Shown: piece after piece, positions 25,008 through 34,011 of the stretch
Numbering within the stretch: position 1 is the first letter of the stretch
How the letters are laid out: each line of letters begins with the position of its first letter
NCBI RefSeq assembly: GCF_010499255.1
Contig: NZ_JAAGRN010000001.1
Span: 1 to 64,000, forward strand
Length of the DNA stretch: 64,000 bases
Reading direction: 5' to 3'
DNA from: Sheuella amnicola
GTDB taxonomy: Bacteria > Pseudomonadota > Gammaproteobacteria > Burkholderiales > Burkholderiaceae_B
Notes under the pieces: model-generated
What the model was told of the DNA's origin: nothing
The model's input: only the letters and a program-made list of their open reading frames with translations
Database searches by the model: none
Made by a program: the position numbers and the translations under genes

Positions 25008-25960
25008 CTAACCCGTTTTCGAACGCAAAGGGGTGGAGCCGCTATACAGGGCTACTGTTGTTGGTCGCCATACTTGTGGCGATCCCCTTGTTGTTATCCA
25101 ATAAGTTTTATTTCGATGTGGTTATACGCATCGCGATTAACGCGATTATCGTGATCGGCTTAAATCTTTTGCTCGGTTATGCCGGTCAGCTTAGCCTGGG
25201 GCATGCTGCGTTTTTTGGCATAGGTGCTTATGCATCAGCGGTTTTATCCGGGCCCTTCGGTTGGCCGCCTTTGTTGGCATTGGTGACGGGAGCGGCAGCA
25301 GTCGGTTTGCTGGCGTTCATCGTTGCACGTCCGATTCTCAAGCTTAAGGGTTACATGCTTGCAATGGCTACGCTGGGACTTGGCATCATTATTTCCATCG
25401 CGATTAACAACGAAACACAGTGGACTGGCGGTCCCGATGGCGTCTCCGTCCCTTCGCTGGAAATCTTTGGCTGGACTGTCTCGGGTGACTTGAACTGGTA
25501 CATACTGATCTCGAGCCTTCTTGTACTTGTCGTATGGGGCGCATTGAATCTGATTGATTCACCTGGAGGCAGGGCGCTACAGGCACTGCATGGATCGGAA
25601 GTTGCCGCACGTGTGGTCGGCGTTCAAACCAGCAGATTCAAATCGCGTATTTTTGTTTTGTCGGCTGTGATCGCCAGTGTGGCCGGTAGCTTAACCGCGC
25701 ATTATGTTGGCTTCATCACGCCCGGAATTGCAGGATTTTTTCACTCGATTGAACTGGTCACGATGGTGGTGGTTGGTGGAATGGCCTCGGTGTTCGGCTC
25801 TGTTGTCGGTGCGGCGTTGCTGACGTTATTGCCGCAGTTGCTTGTCAGTTTTGATGGATGGGAAACAGTTGTGTATGGCGTCATCCTGATGTCCACCATG
25901 CTGTTCATGCCCAAGGGTCTTGTGCCTACGCTGGCCAAACGTTTCGGGCAGCGGGGATAA
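25004..25960 (+). CDS. LIV-type ABC permease (LivM-like)
   Basis: The 318-residue polytopic membrane protein pairs with the LivH-like subunit. Family marks are LLLGYAGQLSLGHAAFFGIG near residues 54-75 and the EAA-type loop around ALHGSEVAARVVGV. Helix count and length are normal. The gene ends 5 bases before the ATPase start. It is part of a complete five-gene importer, and its likely job is uptake of the acid activated by the PaaK-like ligase; that link is inferred from gene order. Confidence 0.9.
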   Translation: MTNPFSNAKGWSRYTGLLLLVAILVAIPLLLSNKFYFDVVIRIAINAIIVIGLNLLLGYAGQLSLGHAAFFGIGAYASAVLSGPFGWPPLLALVTGAAAVGLLAFIVARPILKLKGYMLAMATLGLGIIISIAINNETQWTGGPDGVSVPSLEIFGWTVSGDLNWYILISSLLVLVVWGALNLIDSPGGRALQALHGSEVAARVVGVQTSRFKSRIFVLSAVIASVAGSLTAHYVGFITPGIAGFFHSIELVTMVVVGGMASVFGSVVGAALLTLLPQLLVSFDGWETVVYGVILMSTMLFMPKGLVPTLAKRFGQRG

Positions 25961-25965
25961 GCGCC

Positions 25966-26721
25966 ATGCTAAATATACAGAACTTAAGTAAAACCTTCGG
26001 TGGCGTGAAGGCAGTGCAAAACGTTGATTTGGACGTTTCTAAAGGTTCGATTCACTCCGTAATCGGTCCGAATGGTGCGGGCAAGACGACGTTGCTGAAT
26101 CTGATGACCGGAATTTATACGCCCACAACCGGGTCGATGAAGCTCAATGATGAAAGTGTCGATGGTCTGACACCGGACGAGTTGGCCAGGCGAGGGATGA
26201 GTCGCACGTTTCAAAACCTGCAAATCTGCATGAATATGAGTGCGATCGAAAACGTCATGGTGGGGGCGCATCTGCGCCTGAACTATAGTTTGCTTGCCGG
26301 AATTTTCAGATTGCCTGCATTGAGGAAGGCTGATTCAGCGTGTCGAGATGAAGCGCGTGAGTTGATGGATTTTGTTGGCGTCGGTAAGTATGTCGATTAT
26401 GCAGCGAATCAAATGCCCTACGGTGCGTTAAAACGCCTTGAAATCGGTCGCGCGATGGCGGCGCGTCCTTCAATTCTTTTACTGGACGAACCTGCGGCCG
26501 GATTGAATCATACCGAGACCGGTGAAATCGAGGCGTTGATTGCCAAGGTTGCCGATTCAGGCGTCACGATTGTTCTGGTCGAGCACGATATGAAACTGGT
26601 TATGAATTTGTCTACTCGAATCACTGTGCTGGATTATGGCAAGAAACTTGCCGAAGGTACCCCAGCTGAAGTGCGCGCCAATCCGGAAGTGATTGCTGCC
26701 TATCTCGGACATCCGGCGTAA
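25966..26721 (+). CDS. LIV-type ABC ATPase (LivG-like)
   Basis: The 251-residue ATPase has Walker A GPNGAGKTTL, the Q-loop SRTFQNLQ, a signature region QMPYGALKRLEIGRAMA and Walker B ILLLDEPAAGL. The signature reads YGALKR where most LivG proteins have YGxQRR, a small variation. I chose ATG at 25966, just after the LivM stop; longer upstream starts would lie inside livM. It powers the importer together with LivF. Confidence 0.9.
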   Translation: MLNIQNLSKTFGGVKAVQNVDLDVSKGSIHSVIGPNGAGKTTLLNLMTGIYTPTTGSMKLNDESVDGLTPDELARRGMSRTFQNLQICMNMSAIENVMVGAHLRLNYSLLAGIFRLPALRKADSACRDEARELMDFVGVGKYVDYAANQMPYGALKRLEIGRAMAARPSILLLDEPAAGLNHTETGEIEALIAKVADSGVTIVLVEHDMKLVMNLSTRITVLDYGKKLAEGTPAEVRANPEVIAAYLGHPA

Positions 26722-26727
26722 GAGGGC

Positions 26728-27459
26728 ATGATGGTTGAGACAAATAACGGTGCCTCCATGCTTCAGGTTAGGAATCTGACGAGTCATTATGGTCGGATTC
26801 AAGCCTTGCATGGTATCGATCTGGATGTGTATGAAGGTCAATTAGTCGCGCTGGTCGGTGCCAATGGTGCCGGCAAAACGACCTTGTTGCGTGCGATTTC
26901 GGGTGTCCAGCCTGTGAGTGGTGGCAGTATGACGCTGCATGGTGCCGACATTACGAATATGTCTTCAGACAAGCGGGTGAGGGCAGGTATATGCCAGGTG
27001 CCTGAAGGGCGACAAGTGTTTGGTCCAATGACGATCGAGGACAATCTTTTGCTTGGGGCATACGTTCGTCCCAAAGGTGACCTAAGTGCCGACCTTGAAA
27101 GGATGTATGCCTTATTTCCCATCTTGAAAGAAAAACGGCAATTGCTTGCTGGCACACTGTCGGGAGGCCAACAGCAAATGCTCGCGATGGCGCGGGCCTT
27201 GATGGGACATCCTCGATTGTTGTTGCTGGATGAACCGAGCATGGGATTGGCGCCATTATTGGTTGAAGAGATTTTTCGTATCGTTGGCAGTCTAAAAGCA
27301 CAAGGCATCACGATTCTACTGGTCGAACAAAACGCTCAGGCTGCGTTAGCCATTGCCGATCACGGCTATGTGCTCGAAACAGGCATGATCAAGATTTCTG
27401 GACCGGGTGCCGATTTATTGAATAACGAAGAAGTAAAGAGCGCATATCTCGGAATGTAA
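26728..27459 (+). CDS. LIV-type ABC ATPase (LivF-like)
   Basis: The 243-residue second ATPase of the importer has Walker A GANGAGKTTL, signature LSGGQQQML and Walker B LLLLDEPSMGLAP. The C-terminus HGYVLETG is normal for LivF. Start choice is uncertain: ATG at 26728 has GAGGG just upstream, but ATG at 26758 (MLQVRNLTSH) fits the family start better. It closes the five-gene transporter block. Confidence 0.9.
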   Translation: MMVETNNGASMLQVRNLTSHYGRIQALHGIDLDVYEGQLVALVGANGAGKTTLLRAISGVQPVSGGSMTLHGADITNMSSDKRVRAGICQVPEGRQVFGPMTIEDNLLLGAYVRPKGDLSADLERMYALFPILKEKRQLLAGTLSGGQQQMLAMARALMGHPRLLLLDEPSMGLAPLLVEEIFRIVGSLKAQGITILLVEQNAQAALAIADHGYVLETGMIKISGPGADLLNNEEVKSAYLGM

Positions 27460-27486
27460 TCCGAGTGGAAATGATCTGAGGCAAAT

Positions 27487-28053
27487 ATGAGATCAATCGA
27501 TATTATCCATGCCGAGCACCGGGCTTGCGGAGCTGTATTGCAGGCACTGGGATTCATGCTCGACGGAATTCGGGATGGTAAATACAAACCGGACTTCGAG
27601 CTGTTGGCGGCGATGATCGAATACATCACCGAAGTTCCCGATAAGTTGCATCATCCAAAAGAGGATGAGTATTTATTTGTTAAGATCCGTCAACGTGTGC
27701 CGCAAGCTATCGCGTTGCTAGATAAACTGATTGCCGATCATGCAGAGGGTGCGAGAAGAACCCACGCGCTTAGGGATGCGCTAGTCGCTTATGAAGCATC
27801 GGGCGATACCTATTTCAGTACATTTGAATCGATCGCACGCACGTACATCAAGTTTTCGTGGAATCATATTGCATTGGAAGAGCGCGAGTTGCTGCCAATG
27901 GCGGAAAAAGGTTTGAATCCGTCAGATTGGGCCGATATAGACGAGGCTTTTGAAGCCAATCGAGACCCATGGTCGGGGCCGACCGGTGAGTTTCAGGCTT
28001 TGTTTTCTCGCATTGTTTCAATGGTTCCGGCACCTTATGGACTGGGTTCCTGA
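27487..28053 (+). CDS. Hemerythrin-domain protein
   Basis: The 188-residue product matches the HHE/hemerythrin cation-binding family. Likely iron ligands are in IIHAEHRACG, LHHPKEDEYLF, DHAEGARRTH and FSWNHIALEERELLP, giving the expected H-HxxxE-H-HxxxE order. Such proteins bind oxygen or nitric oxide, or sense or store iron. It starts 27 bases after livF and could be read through from that operon. Its link to a diiron oxygenase operon may be meaningful, for example iron or oxygen handling, but nothing proves it. Confidence 0.82.
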   Translation: MRSIDIIHAEHRACGAVLQALGFMLDGIRDGKYKPDFELLAAMIEYITEVPDKLHHPKEDEYLFVKIRQRVPQAIALLDKLIADHAEGARRTHALRDALVAYEASGDTYFSTFESIARTYIKFSWNHIALEERELLPMAEKGLNPSDWADIDEAFEANRDPWSGPTGEFQALFSRIVSMVPAPYGLGS

Positions 28054-28076
28054 TTTGGATATTTTGGAAGTTTTCG

Positions 28077-28859
28077 ATGCAGTCTTTTTTTTTGAATGTT
28101 GTCATATTGTTGCTAGGTCTAATGTGCGTGACCTGGATATCCCATTGGCTTGTTGATCGCCTGATCGATAAAGAAACACTTCAAAAGTTTTATTCGACAT
28201 CCTCGGTTATTTTTCAGGTTCTTGGTTCAATTGCCGGCATCTTGCAAGCCTTTGTCGTGGTGAGTTTCTGGAATGATTTCCAGGATGTGAGCAACTCGGC
28301 GCATCAAGAAGTCGAGAACATCACTGTCACCTATCGAAATATCACCTTGCTGCAAGACTCCCCCGAAAAGACTGTCCTCATGATGCGCTTCAAAGATTAC
28401 GTAGCCTCAATGGTTAAGGATGAAGTGACAGGTCATGCGAATGGGGAAATCGTCAACGTCACAACTCAAAATCGCCAGAACGAATTTTGGACCGCATTGC
28501 AAAAGCTTGCTCCGACGATCCGAACGCCCGGAGACCAGGTAATCTTCCAGTCGATTGTCGCAGACGCGAATGCTGCGGCTAAACTGCGACAACACCGATT
28601 GATCGGTCTGGTATCGTCCGGGGCTACATTATTGTGGGTCGTTCTGATCGGATCCGCATTGCTGGTGATGGCGATCATGGGAATACTCAGTACCGGTCAG
28701 AAAGGTCGGGTTTATTTTCTGCAATGCTTTGGATTGGCGTTCATTTTTGCCATGATGATTTCCATCAGTCTGGATTACAGTATGCCCTATGAAGGGACGA
28801 TGACTATTTCCAGAAACATTTATGATGAACTGTTTGCTCAATTCAGACTGACTCTTTGA
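28077..28859 (+). CDS. DUF4239-family membrane protein
   Basis: The 260-residue protein has two N-terminal and two C-terminal membrane helices with a soluble middle of about 110 residues. The pattern, with VVSFWNDFQDVSNSAHQEVE behind the second helix, is that of the DUF4239 (bestrophin-like) family. No function is established. The C-terminal part ends with an aromatic SLDYSMPYEG segment, also typical. It follows the hemerythrin gene closely. Confidence 0.7.
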   Translation: MQSFFLNVVILLLGLMCVTWISHWLVDRLIDKETLQKFYSTSSVIFQVLGSIAGILQAFVVVSFWNDFQDVSNSAHQEVENITVTYRNITLLQDSPEKTVLMMRFKDYVASMVKDEVTGHANGEIVNVTTQNRQNEFWTALQKLAPTIRTPGDQVIFQSIVADANAAAKLRQHRLIGLVSSGATLLWVVLIGSALLVMAIMGILSTGQKGRVYFLQCFGLAFIFAMMISISLDYSMPYEGTMTISRNIYDELFAQFRLTL

Positions 28860-28877
28860 TACCCGGATACGATAATC

Positions 28878-29564
28878 ATGTTGAAGCTATTTGATCTGGC
28901 AGGCGCGCAAAGCGATCGGCGTTTTAGTCCTTATTGCTGGCGTATCCGCATGGCGATCGCGCATAAAGGCCTTGATGTCGAAACCGTTGCCTGGCGCTTC
29001 GGCGACAAGGATGTCATTGCACCTTCGGGCCAGGGTAAAGTGCCTGTTCTGGTGCATGGAGATAAATGGTTGCATGAGTCGTGGGATATCGCTCACTATC
29101 TGGAGGACACGTTTCCTGATCGACCAACTTTGTTTGGGGGACATCAGGGCATGGCGCTATCTAAGCTGTATTCCAACTATGGTGATGTGATTGCAGGCCA
29201 GGTTGTTCGTTTTGTTTTGCTTGATATTTATAACCACCTGCACGATACCGATCAGGCTTATTTCAGGCAGTCTCGAGAGCAACGCTTTGGCGCCACCCTT
29301 GAGCAAGTTGTGGCTGATCGCGATCACAAGCTGCAAGGTTTTAGAGATAGCCTGCACCCCTTGCGCATGACCTTGCGTTCACAGCCATTTTTTGGCGGTG
29401 AATCGCCTCTGTATGCTGATTACGCCATTTTCGGAGTGTTTCAGTGGGCGCGTTGCATTAGCCCTTTCAAGCTGCTTGAATCCGATGATCCGATCGCGCA
29501 ATGGCGTTCACGACTATTGCAGGCATTTAATGGCTTGGCCGGATCCGCTCCCGGCTACGATTGA
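28878..29564 (+). CDS. Glutathione S-transferase family protein
   Basis: The 228-residue protein has an N-terminal thioredoxin-like domain (FSPYCWRIRMAIAHKG, with a Ser/Cys active-site region) and an all-helical C-terminal domain. The segment GQGKVPVLVHGDKWLHESWDI contains the cis-Pro and glutathione-binding Glu-Ser positions. Related bacterial GSTs include beta-etherases and epoxide-conjugating enzymes, but the substrate here is unknown. It may protect against reactive intermediates. Confidence 0.82.
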   Translation: MLKLFDLAGAQSDRRFSPYCWRIRMAIAHKGLDVETVAWRFGDKDVIAPSGQGKVPVLVHGDKWLHESWDIAHYLEDTFPDRPTLFGGHQGMALSKLYSNYGDVIAGQVVRFVLLDIYNHLHDTDQAYFRQSREQRFGATLEQVVADRDHKLQGFRDSLHPLRMTLRSQPFFGGESPLYADYAIFGVFQWARCISPFKLLESDDPIAQWRSRLLQAFNGLAGSAPGYD

Positions 29565-29575
29565 ACTCATCAATC

Positions 29576-29971
29576 ATGACGACTTGTCCTTGTGGACGCC
29601 TGCAGGGCAAAAAAACTTTGTCTTATGTTCAGTGTTGCGGTCGTTATCTGGAATCGTTTGACTCCACACCTGCTCCAGATCCTGAAAGTTTGATGCGATC
29701 AAGGTATTCAGCCTTTGTGCTTGAACGTGCCCAATATCTACTTGATACATGGGATGAAAAACACAGGCCGGCACAACTGGATTTTGATCCCGATGTGAAA
29801 TGGCTTGGTTTAGCGGTTAAGGCACATCGCATGCTTGGCCCGGATCATGCCGAGGTCGAGTTCATCGCCAGAAGTCGTCTGCATGGTATAGCCACTCGTT
29901 TGCATGAGCTGAGTTGTTTTGAGCTTCGAGACCGGAGGTGGTATTACGTTGATGGGGTCATGTTGAAATGA
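29576..29971 (+). CDS. YchJ-family SEC-C/NTF2-like protein
   Basis: The 131-residue product has an N-terminal zinc-binding CPCG segment with a later CCGRYLES, and an MRSRYSAFV motif, all marks of the YchJ (UPF0225) family. The family has an NTF2-like fold and no settled function. I chose ATG at 29576; the frame is open from a TTG at 29561. Its end overlaps the start of the Nudix gene by four bases, so the two are translationally coupled. Confidence 0.83.
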   Translation: MTTCPCGRLQGKKTLSYVQCCGRYLESFDSTPAPDPESLMRSRYSAFVLERAQYLLDTWDEKHRPAQLDFDPDVKWLGLAVKAHRMLGPDHAEVEFIARSRLHGIATRLHELSCFELRDRRWYYVDGVMLK

Positions 29972-30516
29972 ATGCGACTGCGATTCGACACATTCGCAAT
30001 CCCGACAATCCTTATTACCACTTCGGCGTGAATCCGACTGTTGATTTAATGGTCGTGGCGCCGGATGAGCGTATTTTGCTGATTCGTCGTAGCGAGACCT
30101 CCGAAGCTTGTGCCGGACTATGGGCTTTGCCGGGCGGATTTATCGGTACGGATGCAAAGAGAGGCGATCCCTGGGAAGAGGGTAAGGAGTCTGCGGAGTT
30201 TGCCGCCAGAAGAGAGTTGCGCGAGGAAACGAATCTGGATTTACCACCGGATTCGCAAATTGTTTTGATTGGCACCTATGAAGGCAATCAACGTGATCCC
30301 CGTGATAACGAAGAGTCTTGGACCAAAACATATGCTTATTTGCATCGGATTCATCCTGAAGTCTTTCATGCCCAGAAGAATCAGTTGCGGGGAATGGACG
30401 ATGCAAGTGATGTTGCTTGGTTGAAACTGTCCGAAATTATTTCTATGCATCGGCGTGGCGAGATTGCCTTCGATCATATGAAAATCATACTGGACGCCAT
30501 GCAATTACTTCGCTAA
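29968..30516 (+). CDS. Nudix hydrolase
   Basis: The 182-residue product has a Nudix box spread over GGFIGTDAKRG and AARRELREETNLDL, with the REL-x-EE core complete. Nudix enzymes hydrolyse nucleoside diphosphates linked to another group, such as ADP-ribose, NADH or CoA. The substrate cannot be told from sequence. The four-base overlap with the upstream YchJ-like gene shows shared translation. Confidence 0.85.
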   Translation: MNATAIRHIRNPDNPYYHFGVNPTVDLMVVAPDERILLIRRSETSEACAGLWALPGGFIGTDAKRGDPWEEGKESAEFAARRELREETNLDLPPDSQIVLIGTYEGNQRDPRDNEESWTKTYAYLHRIHPEVFHAQKNQLRGMDDASDVAWLKLSEIISMHRRGEIAFDHMKIILDAMQLLR

Positions 30517-30633
30517 TCGGCTGGTAATGGGCGATTGATTATTCTTCCGTGCCCGGTCGCGTGATTTTAGATAGAATCGAGTAAGAAAATTTTAAAAATT
30601 AATTAATGAAGTCCACTCATTCGGAAGAGCAAT

Positions 30634-31803
30634 ATGACATTAAAAGGTAAGGCTTACATTATGGGTGCCTATGAGCATCCGACACGTTATGCGCCCGACA
30701 AGTCGGTCACGCAGTTGCATGCCGAGGCGGCCATGGGAGCGCTGCGCGATGCAGGGTTGTCGATACAGGACGTGGATGGTTATTTCTGCGCAGGAGATGT
30801 GCCGGGTTCGACACCTTTGTCGATGGCAGAGTATCTGAATTTGAATTTGAAATGGATGGATGGATCCGAGCTCGGTGGATGCTCGTACATGGTTCATGTC
30901 CGTCACGCAGCTTTGGCGATTGCCGAAGGAAAGTGCTCGGTTGCGCTGATTACGTTAGCCGGTAAGCCCAAAAGCATGGGCATGGCAACCGGAACTAAAC
31001 CGCGCGCGCTGGGACCTGAGCGCCCCGAGACTCCGTTTGATCTGCCGTATCAGACAACTATCACAGGAGTCTATGGCAATCTGGCGCAACGTCATATGTA
31101 TGAATATGGCACGACTTCCGAGCAGATTGCCGCTGTCAAAGTGGCTGCTTCAATTCACGCCCAGTACAACGAGAATGCACTGTTGCGCAAGGTTGTTTCT
31201 GTCGAGGATGTCGTGAATTCGCCGATCATCGCTTCACCTTTGCATCGCCTGGATTGTTGTGTGATTACCGATGGTGGCGGTGCGTTGATACTGACCAATG
31301 CCGAAATCGCTAAAAAATTGAATCGTCCGCGCGTGCGCGTGATAGGAACCGGCGAAACGATTAATACCAGTCGAGGTGGATATCTTGATGCGACCAGTTC
31401 TGGCGCGGCTGTGACCGGCAAGATGGCATTCGAAGAGGCCGGTGTGTCGATAAACGACATTAAGTATGCCTCTATCTATGACAACTTCACCATCATGGTG
31501 CTTATTCAGCTTGAAGATCTGGGATTCTGTAAAAAGGGACAAGCCGGCGCATTCGTCGCTGAAGGCAACTTGATTTCCGGTAAGGGTAAGTTGCCATGGA
31601 ATACCGATGGCGGTGGTCTTTGCAATAACCATCCAAACAATCGTGGGGGTATCACCAAAGTGATCGAGGCGGTTCGACAGCTCAGGGGTGAAGCACATCC
31701 CGCGGTGCAGGTTAAGAACTGCGACATCGCGCTTGCGACCGGCCCAGGCTTGGTGTTAGGTGTCGGACATGCCCACTCAACCATCATTATGGATCGCGAA
31801 TAA
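30634..31803 (+). CDS. Thiolase-superfamily protein (SCP2-thiolase/Ltp2-like)
   Basis: The 389-residue product belongs to the lipid-transfer/SCP2-thiolase group. A Cys lies at the nucleophile position (ELGGCSYMVH) and a His in LCNNHPNNRGGI, which differs from the GHPxGxSG of condensing thiolases. Several enzymes of this type with a DUF35 partner cleave beta-hydroxyacyl-CoA as aldolases rather than thiolases. The next gene, starting 3 bases later, is such a DUF35 protein, so a two-part acyl-CoA cleaving enzyme is likely. The substrate is unknown. Confidence 0.83.
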   Translation: MTLKGKAYIMGAYEHPTRYAPDKSVTQLHAEAAMGALRDAGLSIQDVDGYFCAGDVPGSTPLSMAEYLNLNLKWMDGSELGGCSYMVHVRHAALAIAEGKCSVALITLAGKPKSMGMATGTKPRALGPERPETPFDLPYQTTITGVYGNLAQRHMYEYGTTSEQIAAVKVAASIHAQYNENALLRKVVSVEDVVNSPIIASPLHRLDCCVITDGGGALILTNAEIAKKLNRPRVRVIGTGETINTSRGGYLDATSSGAAVTGKMAFEEAGVSINDIKYASIYDNFTIMVLIQLEDLGFCKKGQAGAFVAEGNLISGKGKLPWNTDGGGLCNNHPNNRGGITKVIEAVRQLRGEAHPAVQVKNCDIALATGPGLVLGVGHAHSTIIMDRE

Positions 31804-31806
31804 ATC

Positions 31807-32211
31807 ATGACTGCACAATCGACAAAAACATATCTGGACGATATTTTCGCGACTTCGTATCCCGAAAATGCGCCTTTCTGGGAAGCTGCGGCAAACAACC
31901 GTCTGCTGGTCAAGACATGCAAGACTTGTAAAAAAGCGCACTGGTATCCGCGCGTGGTTTGCCCTTTATGCGGCAGTGACGACACTGAATGGAAAGAGGC
32001 GAGTGGTCATGCCACAATTTACTCATTCAGCGTGATCGAGCGTGCCGATCCGCCTTATGTATTGGCTTACGTCGAGCTTGAAGAGGGACCGATCGCAATA
32101 ACCAATCTGGTTGATTGCGATTTCAAATCGATCAAGATCGGAGATAAGGTGAAGGTGCAGTTTCAGCAGACACCCGAGGGTCGTAGCGTCCCGGTTTACA
32201 AGCCTGTCTGA
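31807..32211 (+). CDS. DUF35 zinc-ribbon OB-fold protein
   Basis: The 134-residue product has an N-terminal zinc ribbon with two Cys pairs (CKTCKKAHWYPRVVCPLCGS) and an OB-fold starting at ATIYSFSVIER. These proteins form complexes with thiolase-like proteins and stabilise or channel acyl-CoA. It is encoded directly after the thiolase-like gene and should be its partner. Confidence 0.9.
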   Translation: MTAQSTKTYLDDIFATSYPENAPFWEAAANNRLLVKTCKTCKKAHWYPRVVCPLCGSDDTEWKEASGHATIYSFSVIERADPPYVLAYVELEEGPIAITNLVDCDFKSIKIGDKVKVQFQQTPEGRSVPVYKPV

Positions 32212-32221
32212 AGCAAATCTG

Positions 32222-32665
32222 CTATCGGTTCGTGACCCGGAGTAAATCCGCGGCACGGACTAGTGTCTCGGGCATGGGCACAGTACGGTTGGTTGTCGTA
32301 TCCACATAAACGTGCACAAAATGCCCCTGCGCCGAGGCCACTTCTTCATCGTTGCGAAATACGCCAAATTCGTAACGGATACTGCTGTTGCCAAGGTGGG
32401 CGAGTCTCAAGCCAACGTATACCGTGTCCGGAAACGCCAGTGAGCTGTTATAGCGGCACTGGGTTTCGGCGACCAAGCCGACGACTTTCGAGTTTTGAAG
32501 ATCAAGCACCCCCTGCTGAATCAGGAAGGAATTGACTGCCGTATCGATGTACGAGTAATAAACGACATTGTTCACATGCCCAAAAATGTCGTTGTCTTTC
32601 CAGCGCGTTTCGATTTTATGGAAGTGCGCAAAATCACTTCGGTTTTCTGCAGGGGAGCGACTCAT
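32222..32665 (-). CDS. 4HBT-type acyl-CoA thioesterase
   Basis: The 147-residue hot-dog-fold thioesterase shows the family-typical TRWKDNDIFGHVNNVVYYSY, in which the Asp of the motif is the catalytic residue. It would hydrolyse an acyl-CoA such as 4-hydroxybenzoyl-CoA or a medium-chain acyl-CoA. I chose ATG at 32665; a start at 32704 would lie inside the upstream CoA-transferase gene. It is 17 bases downstream of that gene on the same strand and convergent with the DUF35 gene. Confidence 0.87.
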   Translation of the reverse strand: MSRSPAENRSDFAHFHKIETRWKDNDIFGHVNNVVYYSYIDTAVNSFLIQQGVLDLQNSKVVGLVAETQCRYNSSLAFPDTVYVGLRLAHLGNSSIRYEFGVFRNDEEVASAQGHFVHVYVDTTTNRTVPMPETLVRAADLLRVTNR

Positions 32666-32681
32666 GATTTCGGTTCGGGGG

Positions 32682-33905
32682 TTAGATGATGCCTTTGCTG
32701 GCAAGTTCGTCGATTTTCTGCTTATCCATTTTCAATACGTTTTCCAGAACATCGCGGCTGTGCTCACCAAGTGCAGGTGCCGATCGGGTGTGCTGGATAG
32801 GCGTATCGGAAAAGTTCATTGGACTGGCAACAGCAGGTGCCTGAACGCCAATCGCATGGGGTAATGATCGCTTGAGGTTGCGATGAATCACCTGTTCGTG
32901 TTCGAAAACCTGCTTGAGATTATTGATCGGACCGCAAGGAACATTAGCTGCGTCCATCAGAGCAACCCAGTCATTCATATTGCGCTTGAGCAATGCCTCG
33001 GCGATGATTGGCACCAGAATCTGACGATTCACATTGCGTTGCCCTGACGAGTGGAAGCGTTCATCCGTGCCCAGTTCGGGCAATCCGATCACATTGCACA
33101 ATGACACGAATTGGCTGTCGTTACCGACCGCGACAATCATGTTGCCGTCCGCAACCTTGAATACCTGGTAGGGCACCATATTCGAATGTGCATTGCCCAT
33201 ACGTTGAGGGATGACGCCCGACAGGAAGTAGTTCATCGACATGTACGAGGTCAATGCAACCGTACAGTCGAGTAATGCCAGATCAATGTACTGGCCTTTG
33301 CCGCTGATGTGTCGGTGCTCGATTGCAGCCAAAATCGCGCTCGTCGCATACATGCCTGTGATCAGGTCGCTGACTGCGACACCGGCTTTCATGGGTTCTC
33401 CGCCGGGCTGGCCGTCGGGAATGCCTGTGAGGCTCATTAGTCCGCCCATGCCTTGAAAAACGTAATCGTAGCCGGGCAGTTCGGCATAGGGACCTGATTG
33501 ACCAAATCCGGTGATCGAGCAATAAACCAGTCGGGGATTGATTTTTTGCAGGTCTTCCCAGGCTAATCCATAGCGTGCCAGATCGCCGACTTTGTAGTTT
33601 TCGACCACGACGTCCGAAATCTTGGCTAGTTCACGAATGATTTCCTGACCCTCGGGCTTCGATATGTCGACCGTCAGGGACTTCTTGGCCCGGTTGACTG
33701 CGAGAAAGTAGGCCGAATCTTTTGTGTCTTTGCCATCTGCATCCTTCAAAAACGGAGGGCCCCAAGCACGCGTGTCGTCGCCTTTTTTGGGGCGTTCGAT
33801 TTTGATGACCTCGGCACCCATGTCTGCAAGGTTTTGAGTTGCCCAGGGGCCGGCAAAAATACGTGATAAATCCAGAATGCGTAAATGACCGAGTGCTGAT
33901 TTCAT
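32682..33905 (-). CDS. CaiB/BaiF class III CoA-transferase
   Basis: The 407-residue product belongs to the family III CoA transferases, which move CoA between carboxylic acids. The N-terminal ILDLSRIFAGPWATQNLADMGAEVIKIERP and the VNRAKKSLTVDISKPEGQ segment are hallmark positions (given piecewise). A conserved Asp in VAVSDLITGMYA is the likely catalytic nucleophile. It is cotranscribed with the thioesterase. The substrate is not determined by sequence. Confidence 0.9.
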   Translation of the reverse strand: MKSALGHLRILDLSRIFAGPWATQNLADMGAEVIKIERPKKGDDTRAWGPPFLKDADGKDTKDSAYFLAVNRAKKSLTVDISKPEGQEIIRELAKISDVVVENYKVGDLARYGLAWEDLQKINPRLVYCSITGFGQSGPYAELPGYDYVFQGMGGLMSLTGIPDGQPGGEPMKAGVAVSDLITGMYATSAILAAIEHRHISGKGQYIDLALLDCTVALTSYMSMNYFLSGVIPQRMGNAHSNMVPYQVFKVADGNMIVAVGNDSQFVSLCNVIGLPELGTDERFHSSGQRNVNRQILVPIIAEALLKRNMNDWVALMDAANVPCGPINNLKQVFEHEQVIHRNLKRSLPHAIGVQAPAVASPMNFSDTPIQHTRSAPALGEHSRDVLENVLKMDKQKIDELASKGII

Positions 33906-34011
33906 TAAAGTTGTCTTCTAAACTGAATCTTGGTTAAGTTGATCACTAGATCATAGCGAAAACTAATACAGTGCGCAGATGCCTTGCTCAATTGCAAATG
34001 ACCGGACGCCT

